DNA of 64,000 bases from Piscibacillus sp052246295 (GTDB taxonomy: Bacteria; Bacillota; Bacilli; Bacillales; Alkalibacillaceae), in NCBI GenBank assembly GCA_052246295.1, contig JBQQCO010000004.1; one strand, 5' to 3'. How positions within the stretch are numbered: position 1 is the first letter of the stretch; every line of letters begins with the position of its first letter. Made by a program: the position numbers and the translations under genes. Below the pieces are notes generated by a model. The model was given only the letters and a program-made list of their open reading frames with translations, had not been told where the DNA came from and ran no database searches. Below, piece after piece: positions 25,356-34,085 of the stretch.

Positions 25356-26555
25356 TTATCGATCTGTTGCTGGAATATCGTCATACTCATCTGGGTCAAT
25401 TTCGTAAACGGACCCATCAGCGACACCTTCGACAATACCGTATAAACCTGTTTCTACTGCTTTAACTAGCTGTCCTTTTTTCTTCTGACCGAAAGATTGT
25501 GTTTGTCCTGTTACTTCGAATAGGACTGAGCCACTTCCGTTTAATGCAAATGATCCTAGTGCTGTGCCTGGTAAATCTAGATCTTGAGGGTATAACGAGA
25601 TATTGTTAAAAATAGAATTACCTACACCTTGTAGAGCATCATATGCGGCAACATTTAATTGTTTAGCAAAATCTCCATCGTAAACATCCGTATATTCACT
25701 ATATTTAGCTCCTTCCTCTGAGCTAGGGTCTGGCACAAATTGACCTGATAGAGATAACGTCACTTCATCTTCCGTGCCTTCAACCAAATACTGACCTTGG
25801 TGATGAAGGTCAACGAATACGTCAACTTTGCCAAAATCCTCTTGCGCTTCTTTATAAACATCTCTTACTGTTTGCGCTTCAGGTGTGATAAACCAGCCCG
25901 GGCTAGCAGAATCACCTGGGAAGTCACTTGCTTGAGGAACATAGTCTAAATCAGGGTTAAAGTCACGGTTCACATCAAATCCTGGGTTTGATGCATAATC
26001 CCAATACCTATTTTGATAAGTATAGTAGTTCCAAGAAGGAGATGCTTCTTCTAACTGTGGAAAGTCTTCTACAACTTCATCCCAAGATAAAATGTTCCCT
26101 CTTCGGTTAGCATCAGAGGCATCTGGATTCATCATAGGCATAGCGATGACCGTAAGCTCCTCGCGTAACTGCTGATATTTTGGTGAATTATTCGTTGCTA
26201 ATTGTTTAAGCATATTCACTAAAGCAACGGTGCCTGTTTTTTCATTTCCATGAATCTCACTTTGAATTAAGACAACTTTATCACCATGTCCAACAGTTGC
26301 TTTATAAATTTCAAGTCCTTGATTGGAGTGACCAGCCACTTCAAGCTCCAAATTACCTTGACTCGTCTTTTCAATTTGTTGAAGCTTTTGGGATAATTCA
26401 TCATGATCTGTGAACCCAGATACAGAATAAACTTGTTGGTCTGGGGTTCCTGGTGACATCGAGGCAGATGCTGCAGTTGGAACTATTAAACTCGTTCCCA
26501 CCAATACTGAACTACAAAGTAATGCAACACTTTTACGTTTTTTCGACAAACTCAT
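25356..26555 (-). CDS. Secreted M14 zinc carboxypeptidase
   Basis: A 399-residue exported metallopeptidase. The signal peptide (1-32) starts MSLSKKRKSVALL and ends near ASAS. M14 zinc ligands are visible: His and Glu in SEIHGNEKTG (about 98-107) and the later His in VDLHHQG (about 252). Substrate residues occur as DANRR and FDVNRDFNPD, and the catalytic Glu is in LFEVTGQT near residue 343. It would release C-terminal residues from peptides or cell-wall fragments outside the cell. ATG at 26555 follows AGGAGGG. It is transcribed alone. Confidence 0.9.
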   Translation of the reverse strand: MSLSKKRKSVALLCSSVLVGTSLIVPTAASASMSPGTPDQQVYSVSGFTDHDELSQKLQQIEKTSQGNLELEVAGHSNQGLEIYKATVGHGDKVVLIQSEIHGNEKTGTVALVNMLKQLATNNSPKYQQLREELTVIAMPMMNPDASDANRRGNILSWDEVVEDFPQLEEASPSWNYYTYQNRYWDYASNPGFDVNRDFNPDLDYVPQASDFPGDSASPGWFITPEAQTVRDVYKEAQEDFGKVDVFVDLHHQGQYLVEGTEDEVTLSLSGQFVPDPSSEEGAKYSEYTDVYDGDFAKQLNVAAYDALQGVGNSIFNNISLYPQDLDLPGTALGSFALNGSGSVLFEVTGQTQSFGQKKKGQLVKAVETGLYGIVEGVADGSVYEIDPDEYDDIPATDR

Positions 26556-26738
26556 ACAATCCCTCCTAAATTTTTTGTGCTAACTAAATTTCTGAGGGTT
26601 AACAATTAAAACCTTCAATATTTTGAATATTGAAACAATAGTCTGAGACAAATGAGTCCTAGGTTATATTTTTAAAAATGGTCAACTAAACCATTCGACT
26701 TATGATATAGTATTAAAAAGTCATTAGGGGGAATTGTA

Positions 26739-27260
26739 GTGAACTTGAATCTATTTACTGAACGACTTCAACTAAGACCTTTCACATTAGAAGACACACC
26801 ACGCGTTTATGAGCTTGCGAAAGACCCTGCTATCGCTGAAACGACACTTAATATACCTAACCCTTATACATTAGAAATTGCCGAAGATTGGATTAAGAAA
26901 CATGATGAATTAAGGGAAAGTGGTATTTACCCATTTGCTCTGGTCCTCAAAGAAGAGCATGAAGTCATCGGCGCCATGTCCATCCGTGTTGACCAACGGC
27001 ATAAACGCGGTGAACTAGCCTACTGGATCGGTAAAAACTATTGGGGCAAAGGCTACGCAACGGAAGCTGCTCAAAGGATTGCAGAATTCGGGGTAACTGA
27101 TCATTTATTACATAAAATTTGGGCTCAAGCACTTACGTTTAACCCCGCTTCGGCTAGAGTCATGCAAAAAATCGGCATGACGAAGGAAGGAACATTGGTT
27201 GATCACTTTTACAAAGATGGAAAGTTTTTAAGTGTGGATGTTTATGGAAGGTGTTATTGA
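26739..27260 (+). CDS. GNAT N-acetyltransferase, RimJ/RimL type
   Basis: A 173-residue GNAT with the RimJ/RimL start TERLQLRPFTLEDTPRVYEL, acetyl-CoA loop KGYATEAAQR (about 104-113), and the C-terminal GMTKEGTLVDHFYKDGKF. The GTG start at 26739 lies 6 nt after AGGGGGA. It is a relative, but not a close copy, of the GNAT at 2091. It ends 43 bp before the oppositely oriented tRNA-Ala. The acceptor, possibly a ribosomal protein N terminus or a small amine, cannot be told. Confidence 0.9.
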   Translation: MNLNLFTERLQLRPFTLEDTPRVYELAKDPAIAETTLNIPNPYTLEIAEDWIKKHDELRESGIYPFALVLKEEHEVIGAMSIRVDQRHKRGELAYWIGKNYWGKGYATEAAQRIAEFGVTDHLLHKIWAQALTFNPASARVMQKIGMTKEGTLVDHFYKDGKFLSVDVYGRCY

Positions 27261-27303
27261 TTTTTGGCCAAAAATAAAAACCCTTAATGATAAGGGTTTA
27301 AAA

Positions 27304-27376
27304 TGGAGCATATCGGGCTCGAACCGATGACCTTCTCACTGCCAGCGAGACGCTCTCCCAGCTGAGCTAATGCCCC
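27304..27376 (-). tRNA. tRNA-Ala (anticodon GGC)
   Basis: A 73-nt cloverleaf on the minus strand: acceptor GGGGCAT/ATGCTCC, D arm with AGCTCAGCTGGGAGAGC, anticodon stem TCTCG/TGAGA around loop CTGGCAG (anticodon GGC, reading GCC and GCU), and T arm with GGTTCGAGCC. The G3:U70 pair, identity element of alanine tRNA, is present. Discriminator is A73 and CCA is not encoded. It stands alone; the RNA is followed by AAACCCTTATCATTAAGGGTTT, a likely terminator hairpin. Confidence 0.96.
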
Positions 27377-27424
27377 TTAACAAGATTTATTATATCAAAA
27401 TCTTGTTAGGTAGAAAATAGAATT

Positions 27425-27631
27425 TTAATCTTCTATAAATCGAGCAACTTGACCTCCGCATTCTTTACAACTGCCTTTTAAAACGATACCAAACTTCTCA
27501 TCTAATACGCTATAATCAACGATCGTTGTTTCGCCACAAGATCGGCAAAACACATTACTTATTAATTTCTTTTGTAGATCTTTAGGAAGACTTCTCCACT
27601 TCTTTTCTGCGTTAAAATCTGATACTGACAA
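27425..27631 (-). CDS. Small zinc-ribbon protein
   Basis: A 68-residue protein with two CxxC knuckles, CRSCGE (about 29-34) and CKECGG (about 55-60), 23 residues apart, as in zinc ribbons. The N terminus NAEKKWRSLPKDLQKKLI is helical and basic. The start appears to be TTG at 27631 behind GGGGG. It may bind nucleic acid or act as a zinc-binding adaptor, but no family name can be given. It lies between the tRNA and the divergent acyl-CoA dehydrogenase-like gene. Confidence 0.72.
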   Translation of the reverse strand: MSVSDFNAEKKWRSLPKDLQKKLISNVFCRSCGETTIVDYSVLDEKFGIVLKGSCKECGGQVARFIED

Positions 27632-27734
27632 TATATAGCCCCCAATCTAGTTAAAGTGTAACATACAAATCGACATGATATGATAAGATTATACTTTTTC
27701 TGACAAAAATCTATTATTTTCCTGAGGTGATAAC

Positions 27735-28778
27735 ATGTTCGACCAACATACTGTAGAGCTAATAAGAACTCGTGCTCGAGACACTGAACAAAAAGGAGAA
27801 CTACCACAAGAAGTGCTAGAAATTATATATGACAAGCAGCTTTTTAAGTTGTATGTTCCTGATGAGTTAAACGGGCGGATGACGTCGTTCACAGAAGCTA
27901 TTAAGGTGTTCGAAGAGGCTGCATGGATTGATGGGAGTTTTGGTTGGTTAGTTCAAATTGGATCTGGTGCCGGTTTCTTTGTCACAACGATGGAACCAGA
28001 TTGGGCTCGTGAGGTGTTTAGTAAACGTGAAGTCTATATCGCAGGAAGCGATCGTGCATCTGGGGAGGCCGTGCCCGTTGATGGAGGCTTTTTGGTGACA
28101 GGGAAATGGAAGTTTTGTAGTGGTTCAAAGCATGCAACAGCTTTCACCGCCAATGCTCACATTAAAGGTGCTAACGTGACACGCGCTTTTACCTTTTTAC
28201 CAGAACAAGTGGAAGTGATTGAAGACTGGGATGCGTTCGGACTAAAAGGTACGAATAGTCATACGTTCAAGGTAGACGATGTTTTTGTCCCTAACAATCG
28301 GACGTTTGATGTGTTAAAACCTCACTTTCATTATGACGACCATGTTTATCATTATCCCTTCCTGCCATTTGCGGCTGCGAATATTGCCGCTACCACAATT
28401 GGCATTGCGAGGCACTTTTTTGATGAAGCAAAATCACAAATAAAAAGTAAAAAAGAATTATGGAATCAGTATGAGCCAGGTCGCTTTGATAATGTGATGA
28501 ACAAAATCTTAGAAATGGAGAAGCCTTTTATTGAAGCTGTTGAAAAATTCTATTCCTCAATAGAACACTCTTGGGATCAACATGTGAATGGTGAATTGGT
28601 TTCCGATCTGGATTTGATTGATATCGAGGATGCTTGTAAAACTGTCGCAGAACATGCTGTTCATGGTGCACAGGTTATTTATCGTTATCTTGGCATGGGG
28701 GCGATTATGGAGAGCTCGGACATTAACCGAATTTACCGTGACTTGCATACAGCGTCACAGCACAAATTATTGATTTAA
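27735..28778 (+). CDS. Acyl-CoA dehydrogenase-fold flavoprotein
   Basis: A 347-residue protein of the acyl-CoA dehydrogenase superfamily, nearer to the HsaA/DszC type flavin-dependent monooxygenases than to classical dehydrogenases. Visible parts: the helical N domain, the middle beta domain with DGGFLVTGKWKFCSGSKHA (about 116-134) and WDAFGLKGTNSHTFKVDDVFVP (about 170-191), and the C-terminal helical domain with ILEMEKPFIEAVE and RIYRDLHTASQHKLLI, where the RDxxxAS pattern is typical. ATG at 27735 follows GAGGTGATAAC. No reductase partner or catabolic cluster is nearby, so the substrate is open. Confidence 0.8.
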   Translation: MFDQHTVELIRTRARDTEQKGELPQEVLEIIYDKQLFKLYVPDELNGRMTSFTEAIKVFEEAAWIDGSFGWLVQIGSGAGFFVTTMEPDWAREVFSKREVYIAGSDRASGEAVPVDGGFLVTGKWKFCSGSKHATAFTANAHIKGANVTRAFTFLPEQVEVIEDWDAFGLKGTNSHTFKVDDVFVPNNRTFDVLKPHFHYDDHVYHYPFLPFAAANIAATTIGIARHFFDEAKSQIKSKKELWNQYEPGRFDNVMNKILEMEKPFIEAVEKFYSSIEHSWDQHVNGELVSDLDLIDIEDACKTVAEHAVHGAQVIYRYLGMGAIMESSDINRIYRDLHTASQHKLLI

Positions 28779-28781
28779 TAG

Positions 28782-28821
28782 AAAAGCATCAAATCGCACT
28801 TCACGATTTGATGCTTCTTTT
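28782..28821 (+). terminator. Terminator of the acyl-CoA dehydrogenase-like gene
   Basis: A 13-bp stem AAGCATCAAATCG/CGATTTGATGCTT followed by CTTTTT, starting 4 bp after the stop codon. Confidence 0.9.
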
Positions 28822-28862
28822 TAAAATCCCTTTTTTTGGTGCGCAAAAGGGATTTTAGTTTA

Positions 28863-29031
28863 GTTCACATCACGGGTTATGAACTTTTTGAACGGGTTCC
28901 CGGACTTTATGAACGGGTTTTCAAACTTTATGAACGGGTTTCCATACTTTTTGAACGGGTTTTCAAACTTTATGAACGTATCTTCACAACTTATAAACGG
29001 GTTTTAGCAAATTATGAACGTAACTCATCAA
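28863..29031. repeat. 21-bp phased word array, TGAACGGGTT type (7-8 units)
   Basis: Seven regular units from 28885, each beginning TTTATGAACGGGTT or a close variant, are 21 bp apart; a diverged unit precedes them at 28863. The plus strand is open across all units and would encode heptads such as FKLYERV, SILFERV, FTTYKRV and LANYERN. The enclosing plus-strand frame (28836-29090) has no ribosome site, begins within the gene-free spacer and overlaps the opposing exporter gene, so I do not call it a gene. The array lies between the terminator at 28821 and the MMPL stop codon. Confidence 0.8.
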
Positions 29032-31122
29032 TCAGACTTTATCCTTCTCAAACAACACAATCAGCCCCGGAAGTAAAATACCTCTTATGATGAAGGTGTC
29101 GATCAAAATTCCCACCGCGACGATAAAACCAAAGACGAATAGCAACTGAATGGGTTGCGTCATTAAAACTGCGAAGGTGGCTGCTAATATTAACCCTGCT
29201 GACGAAATCACGCCGCCCGTATTGGCAACGGCTAATTCGATTGCCTTTTTCACTGAGTGTTTCTCACGTTCCTCTTGGAATCGGGAAACGAGCATGATGT
29301 TGTAATCTATGCCTAGTGCAACTAAGAACACGAAGGCGTACAACGGAACTCGGTTACTAATCGTATCAATATCAAAGAATAATTCTGTCAAGAACATACC
29401 AAGTCCAAGTGCTGCTAAGAACGAGACTAAGATCGTGCCCATCATATAAATTGGCATTTTGAATGAACGGGTCAAGACCACTAACATACCAAAAATTAGA
29501 ACCGTCTCTAGAATTACAATCACAATGACATCTCGGTTATTCACTTGGCGATCGTCTACAACTCTAGCGGTCTCACCTGAAAAATATACGTCTCCTTCCA
29601 CACCAACAGCAGATAAAATGTCGTCAGATTCATTTATTGTTTGTTCCAACGCATCAATAGACTCTGTCTCGTATGGATTTTCAGAATAAGTTAAAGTAAA
29701 GCTGATGACTTCTCCATCTTCTGCCATTCCATCAACTCTAACGTTGTTCACTAACGGTTGAGTGCTTAATTCATCAACAAACGATTGCTGTTGCTCTTCG
29801 GTAATCGCTTCGTTACCTTCAATTAAAACCGTTGTTGGAGCTAATTGTCCTGGGTCAAAATTGTTCTCTAGCACTTCATATCCTTCACGCGATGGCATAT
29901 CTTCTGGGAACGAATTTAACGTGTTAAATTCGTACTGTAAATTAAACATATTTAGCGCTGAAATCACTAAGAAAATCCCTACTGCTAAGACTGAAATGAC
30001 TGGTCGTTTAACAACCCCACGTCCGATTTTACTCCATATTGAGTTACTTTTTAGTTTCTCATCCCCAACTTGAGGAATTTTTGGCCAGAATGAACGGCGA
30101 CCAAATAATGTAAACAATGCTGGTACTAGTGTGATTGATGCTATCATAATAATTGCCAATGCCGTTGCAAAGGTTGGAGCAAAGTTACGATAGTCACCTG
30201 ATTCTGCAAAAAACAACACAAGCATGGCTGCTAATACAGTTCCACCAGAGAAAAACACTGGTATCCCTGTGTGTCTCATCGCCAAACGCATCGCATCAAA
30301 TTTATTTTCATGCTCTTTCAGTTCTTCACGATACCTTGAAAACACAAATAATGAGTAATCAATAACTGCCGCAAATAATAAGATTGACATAATTGATGTG
30401 GTTTGTGACGTTAAGGCGAGTCCATTTGCCCCCATAATACCAAGCGTCTGCATGATTGCTTCATACACAAAGGCAGCTGCAAGTAATGGGATTAACGCTA
30501 ATAATGGTGAACGATAAATTACCACAAGTAATATTAGAATAATTCCAACCGTTGAAAAAATTAATACTAAGTCAGCTCTAGAGAACAAATCGACTGAGTC
30601 AACGGAGATCCCAGCAGGGCCTGTTATGTAAAGTGTCAAATCGGTTTCGTTGTTTACAATTTCGTATACTTGTTCATTTGCAACTTTGAGGTCATCTGCC
30701 TCTAGAGTAGATTCATATGTCATAGGAATAAATGCAGTTGATTGATCGTCTGATAAAAATTGTCCTGTTGCTTGAGGTGGCATTTGATCAAATGGAACAA
30801 TATCTTTAAAGCCTTCAATTTCTTGGCTTCTAATTTGATCTACTACATTTGATAACTCTTCTTGATCCAATTCGCCATTTCCTTCAAACACTAATAGAGC
30901 CAAGATGCCATCATCATCTGAGAAATATTCATCTACTTTCTTTTCAGCAATGACAGACTGTTGATCTTCAGGTAGAGCTTGAATGCTTGGCACTTCATAA
31001 TCTTTTGGGTTCGGTGCAAACACAGCTAATAACATTGTTGCAACAACCCATATAGCAAGCGTGATCCATACGCCTTTTTTAGTTACGACTCGATCTGTAA
31101 TATACTGCAAGAAATTTTTCAC
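29032..31122 (-). CDS. MMPL/RND-family exporter
   Basis: A 696-residue membrane protein of the MMPL branch of the RND superfamily (YdgH-like), driven by the proton gradient. It has the duplicated layout: TM1 near 17-36, a large extracytoplasmic loop (40-170), TM2-6 (about 178-330), TM7 (about 360-380), a second loop (385-545) and TM8-12 to the C terminus. Typical motifs include AAVIDYSLFVFSRYREEL and FLVALGIDYNIMLVSRFQEE. A TetR gene lies upstream on the same strand with twin operators between the two, so the exporter is probably induced by its lipid or drug substrate. Confidence 0.92.
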   Translation of the reverse strand: MKNFLQYITDRVVTKKGVWITLAIWVVATMLLAVFAPNPKDYEVPSIQALPEDQQSVIAEKKVDEYFSDDDGILALLVFEGNGELDQEELSNVVDQIRSQEIEGFKDIVPFDQMPPQATGQFLSDDQSTAFIPMTYESTLEADDLKVANEQVYEIVNNETDLTLYITGPAGISVDSVDLFSRADLVLIFSTVGIILILLVVIYRSPLLALIPLLAAAFVYEAIMQTLGIMGANGLALTSQTTSIMSILLFAAVIDYSLFVFSRYREELKEHENKFDAMRLAMRHTGIPVFFSGGTVLAAMLVLFFAESGDYRNFAPTFATALAIIMIASITLVPALFTLFGRRSFWPKIPQVGDEKLKSNSIWSKIGRGVVKRPVISVLAVGIFLVISALNMFNLQYEFNTLNSFPEDMPSREGYEVLENNFDPGQLAPTTVLIEGNEAITEEQQQSFVDELSTQPLVNNVRVDGMAEDGEVISFTLTYSENPYETESIDALEQTINESDDILSAVGVEGDVYFSGETARVVDDRQVNNRDVIVIVILETVLIFGMLVVLTRSFKMPIYMMGTILVSFLAALGLGMFLTELFFDIDTISNRVPLYAFVFLVALGIDYNIMLVSRFQEEREKHSVKKAIELAVANTGGVISSAGLILAATFAVLMTQPIQLLFVFGFIVAVGILIDTFIIRGILLPGLIVLFEKDKV

Positions 31123-31140
31123 TTACTAGTCTCCCTCCTT

Positions 31141-31312
31141 AGAAAAGCGCAAAAGCCCGTTTAACCACGCAGTGACTGGACCGACTAAACTGAGATAAAG
31201 GAAACACGGCGAGCATTGCGAGTCGATGTTGACTTATCGCAGGTTTAGACGGGAAGTCACCCAGTGGTTGGGCGCATTGTGCTAGACAATGCTTCGTACC
31301 GTAGTCTTTCAA
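31141..31312. repeat. Bacillaceae-type dispersed intergenic repeat
   Basis: The block begins AGAAAAGCGCAAAAGCCCGT and ends GCTAGACAATGCTTCGTAC, both recognisable edges of a dispersed repeat that I recall from many Bacillaceae genomes. The inner sequence has inverted parts: CCGTTTAACCAC at one side and GTTTAGACGG and CCAGTGGTTGGGC at the other. It lies between the twin TetR operators and the MMPL start, so it would be in the 5' untranslated region of the exporter mRNA. Recognition is from memory; copy number in this genome is unknown. Confidence 0.6.
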
Positions 31313-31350
31313 AACTCAAATTAAAAATTTAATACCTTCTTACCACAAGT

Positions 31351-31404
31351 AAAATGACACTAATGTCACTTTATAAAAAAATAAAATGACACAACTGTCA
31401 CTTT
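31351..31404 (-). promoter_or_regulatory. Twin operators, probable TetR sites
   Basis: AAAATGACA-N4-TGTCACTTT occurs twice, with dyads TGACA/TGTCA at 31355-31368 and 31387-31400, exactly 32 bp (three helical turns) apart. They lie 27 bp past the end of the TetR gene and upstream of the MMPL exporter. The match of a repressor gene, a twin dyad and an exporter supports autoregulatory-type control of the exporter; binding itself is inference. Confidence 0.75.
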
Positions 31405-31430
31405 CATTATCTATTATGAAAAACAGCGTG

Positions 31431-32009
31431 TCAATTTAAGTCTTTGAACATTCCGTGGCGAATAATCTCCTTAATCGATTCAACCCATTGATTATGGGGT
31501 ACACCGAAGTGATTGGGAATTGCAATTGATTGAAAGACAAACCCTAAAACAAGAGAATCTGGTAGTTCTTCTTTTACCTTACCCTGTTTCTTCCCCAACT
31601 TAACCATGTCTTGCAAATTTTGATACATTTCAATGTGAAGTGCTTCTAACTTCTCATGATTCTGTTTTGCTTGTTCACTATTTTGAACAGGAATGTGTTG
31701 ACCCATCTCTATTAATTGTTGTAGTTCATGGTTACGAAACATAAGGTCCAATACGAAATCTAGCTGATCTTCAAATTTTTGATACTGTTCAATCTTCGTT
31801 AAGTCCTCTAAATACCTATTCATTTCATACAACATATATTCCGTTACAAGGTCTTCTTTGTTTTCAAAATACTTATAAATTGTACCTCTTGAAACGTGTA
31901 AATGCTCAGCTAATAAACTGAAGGAAAAACCTTTATAGCCGTGGTCTAACAGGAGACGTCTGGTCATTTGGAATAGTTCTTCTGTTGTAAATTTCTTTTG
32001 GCGTGCCAT
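31431..32009 (-). CDS. TetR/AcrR-family regulator
   Basis: A 192-residue repressor. The N-terminal helix-turn-helix covers residues 8-50 (TEELFQMTRRLLLDHGYKGF, then LAEHLHVSRGTIYKYFENKEDLV), the classic TetR_N form. The C-terminal two thirds form the ligand-binding helical domain, ending with ESIKEIIRHGMFKDLN. ATG at 32009 follows GAGGTGAG. It is transcribed 18 bp after the peptidase gene at 32028 and precedes the twin operators and MMPL exporter, its likely target. Confidence 0.92.
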   Translation of the reverse strand: MARQKKFTTEELFQMTRRLLLDHGYKGFSFSLLAEHLHVSRGTIYKYFENKEDLVTEYMLYEMNRYLEDLTKIEQYQKFEDQLDFVLDLMFRNHELQQLIEMGQHIPVQNSEQAKQNHEKLEALHIEMYQNLQDMVKLGKKQGKVKEELPDSLVLGFVFQSIAIPNHFGVPHNQWVESIKEIIRHGMFKDLN

Positions 32010-32027
32010 CTCATCACCTCACGACTA

Positions 32028-32876
32028 TTATACCATTTTTGCGTTAAACCAATTGTCCACTTGTTTGGTAAAGTTCGGGTCCCTCCAAGCAACAATCGCA
32101 TCCATTTCGCCTAACTTTATTATAAATTCTTGAAAAAAAGCATCACCTATAAAGTAGGCTAAACGTGTGTGGCCATACGTTTGCCCACCGTTAATTGAAA
32201 ACCACTCTTTAAAAAGGTCTCTAGTTGATACGTTCTTGTAATCTTCATAAAAGCTTTGAATAATCTCGCTTTTGTTTTCATTGAAAAATAATAGGCGTTT
32301 CTCACCATTATCATTATAAGAAAAGTATGTAGTCGGCTTTAATCCAGGAACAATTTGTCTCGACAGATGGGTCGCAACCCCTTCTGCAAAAATCCAATTT
32401 AACGGACTTTCCCATTGGACATTTTTCCAATCGATTCCTTTCTGATCAGAAATAATTTGATGAGCAGCATGACCAAACTCATGAGCCACGATGACTTTTA
32501 GATGATTTTCAACAGGTGATAATCTTTCTAAAGAAAAGCTCACATCCGGAATATACTGTCTATGTGTGTAAGCATTCGAACCATAACATCCAACGAACAA
32601 GTTCACGTTCACAGGAAAATCAACACTGTACAGCTCCTGGTAACGTGAATTCACCTCAGAAATGATTGGTTTAATTCGTTGATGGACTATTTTAATGGAG
32701 CTTAACGATTGTGGGTATTTTTTAATCGATTGTTCGTGTCTTTCCGTTGTGTTTTTAGCGTGATATGTAAAATAGTAATCAAAAATCTCAGGGTATTCTT
32801 GGTGATATTTTTCCATAAAACTTAAAGTCGGTTCATAGTTTTCAAGGAAAAAGTTAACCGTATCAATAACTTTCAT
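32028..32876 (-). CDS. Gluzincin-type zinc metallopeptidase, putative
   Basis: A 282-residue soluble protein with the zinc motif HEFGH (in VIVAHEFGHAAHQ, about residues 151-155) and a downstream Glu in WIFAEGVATHLSRQ about 30 residues later, the arrangement of gluzincins (HExxH...E). The N-terminal half is helical. No signal peptide is seen. I do not recognise a named family; Bacillus relatives are hypothetical. ATG at 32876 follows AAAGGAGGGG. The TetR gene starts 18 bp downstream on the same strand, so both may share a promoter. Confidence 0.72.
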   Translation of the reverse strand: MKVIDTVNFFLENYEPTLSFMEKYHQEYPEIFDYYFTYHAKNTTERHEQSIKKYPQSLSSIKIVHQRIKPIISEVNSRYQELYSVDFPVNVNLFVGCYGSNAYTHRQYIPDVSFSLERLSPVENHLKVIVAHEFGHAAHQIISDQKGIDWKNVQWESPLNWIFAEGVATHLSRQIVPGLKPTTYFSYNDNGEKRLLFFNENKSEIIQSFYEDYKNVSTRDLFKEWFSINGGQTYGHTRLAYFIGDAFFQEFIIKLGEMDAIVAWRDPNFTKQVDNWFNAKMV

Positions 32877-32946
32877 CGCCTTCCCCTCCTTTGTTTAACA
32901 TACCCCTATCTCACAAAACTTTCAAATAATTTTAACGAATTTATTT

Positions 32947-33020
32947 TTGACAAACGGAAATTTTTCTTGTAAATTATCAATGTACGAACAATTTATTTAA
33001 TTTTGCTTTAAATATTCGTT
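32947..33020 (+). promoter_or_regulatory. guaC promoter with PurBox pair
   Basis: TTGACA (32947-32952), 17-bp spacer and TAAATT (32970-32975) form a sigma-A promoter. Just downstream lie two inverted half-boxes, ACGAACAAT (32984-32992) and ATATTCGTT (33012-33020). PurR recognises inverted PurBoxes built on CGAAC, and the B. subtilis GMP reductase gene (yumD/guaC) is reported in the PurR regulon, so repression by PurR when purines are plentiful is likely. Confidence 0.65.
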
Positions 33021-33036
33021 TTTAGGAGAGATATCC

Positions 33037-34020
33037 ATGGAAAATGTTTTCGATTATGAAGATGTACAACTAATTCCCGCAAAATGCATTGTTGAAAGTC
33101 GTTCGCAATGTGATGCATCAGTGGAGTTTGGCGGACATCATTTTAAATTACCGGTTGTACCAGCAAATATGCAGACGATTATTGATGAGAACATCGCAAC
33201 TTACTTAGCTGAAAATGGCTATTTCTATATTATGCACCGCTTCGAACCAGAGAAGCGCATACAATTTATCCAAGACATGCAAGAACGTATGTTAATTGCC
33301 TCAATTAGTGTTGGCGTAAAACCAGAAGAATTCGAATTCGTTAACCAGTTAAAAGAAAAAGGTTTAACACCTGACTTCATTACGATTGATATCGCTCATG
33401 GCCATTCTGATTCTGTTATTAATATGATCAAACATATTAAACAACAGTTACCAGGAAGCTTCGTGATTGCTGGTAATGTTGGAACACCAGAAGCTGTTCG
33501 TGAACTAGAGAATGCTGGGGCTGACGCAACAAAAGTTGGGATTGGTCCAGGGAAAGTTTGTATCACCAAACTAAAAACAGGTTTTGGTACAGGTGGCTGG
33601 CAGTTAGCTGCAATCCGACTATGTGCAAAAGCTGCCTCTAAACCAATCATTGCAGACGGCGGCATTCGTACGCATGGTGATATCGCAAAATCCATTCGTT
33701 TCGGAGCATCAATGGTTATGATTGGGTCATTATTTGCAGGCCACGAGGAATCACCTGGAGAAACGGTTGAAATTGACGGTAAGCTTTATAAAGAATATTT
33801 CGGGTCAGCTTCAGAATTTCAAAAAGGTGAGAAGAAAAACGTTGAAGGTAAAAAAGAATGGGTTAAACACCGTGGACACTTGCAGGATACGTTAACGGAA
33901 ATGGAACAAGATTTACAATCAGCCATTTCTTACGCTGGTGGCACACAACTAAACGCTATCCGCCATGTCGATTACGTCATAGTTAAGAATTCAATCTTTA
34001 ACGGAGATAAGGTTTACTAA
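33037..34020 (+). CDS. guaC: GMP reductase
   Basis: A 327-residue TIM-barrel enzyme that reduces GMP to IMP and ammonia with NADPH, linking guanine to adenine nucleotide pools. The bacterial GuaC form is marked by the N-terminal VFDYEDVQLIPAKCIVESRS, the catalytic Cys in GIGPGKVCITK (about residue 174), ADGGIRTHGDIAK and GASMVMIGSLFAGHEESPGE. The CBS insert of IMP dehydrogenase is absent, which separates it from GuaB. ATG at 33037 follows AGGAGAG. It stands alone behind a promoter with a probable PurBox pair. Confidence 0.95.
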   Translation: MENVFDYEDVQLIPAKCIVESRSQCDASVEFGGHHFKLPVVPANMQTIIDENIATYLAENGYFYIMHRFEPEKRIQFIQDMQERMLIASISVGVKPEEFEFVNQLKEKGLTPDFITIDIAHGHSDSVINMIKHIKQQLPGSFVIAGNVGTPEAVRELENAGADATKVGIGPGKVCITKLKTGFGTGGWQLAAIRLCAKAASKPIIADGGIRTHGDIAKSIRFGASMVMIGSLFAGHEESPGETVEIDGKLYKEYFGSASEFQKGEKKNVEGKKEWVKHRGHLQDTLTEMEQDLQSAISYAGGTQLNAIRHVDYVIVKNSIFNGDKVY

Positions 34021-34085
34021 TATAAAACCAAGCCTTATATAGAAGGTAATAGTTTGTAAAAAACGAATTTAATAGTGGTTCGCAT

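Noticed and set aside
28836..29090. 84-residue plus-strand ORF made of YERV heptads
   Set aside because: No ribosome site, starts in the spacer after a terminator and overlaps the opposite MMPL gene. I treat it as an open phased array, not a gene.
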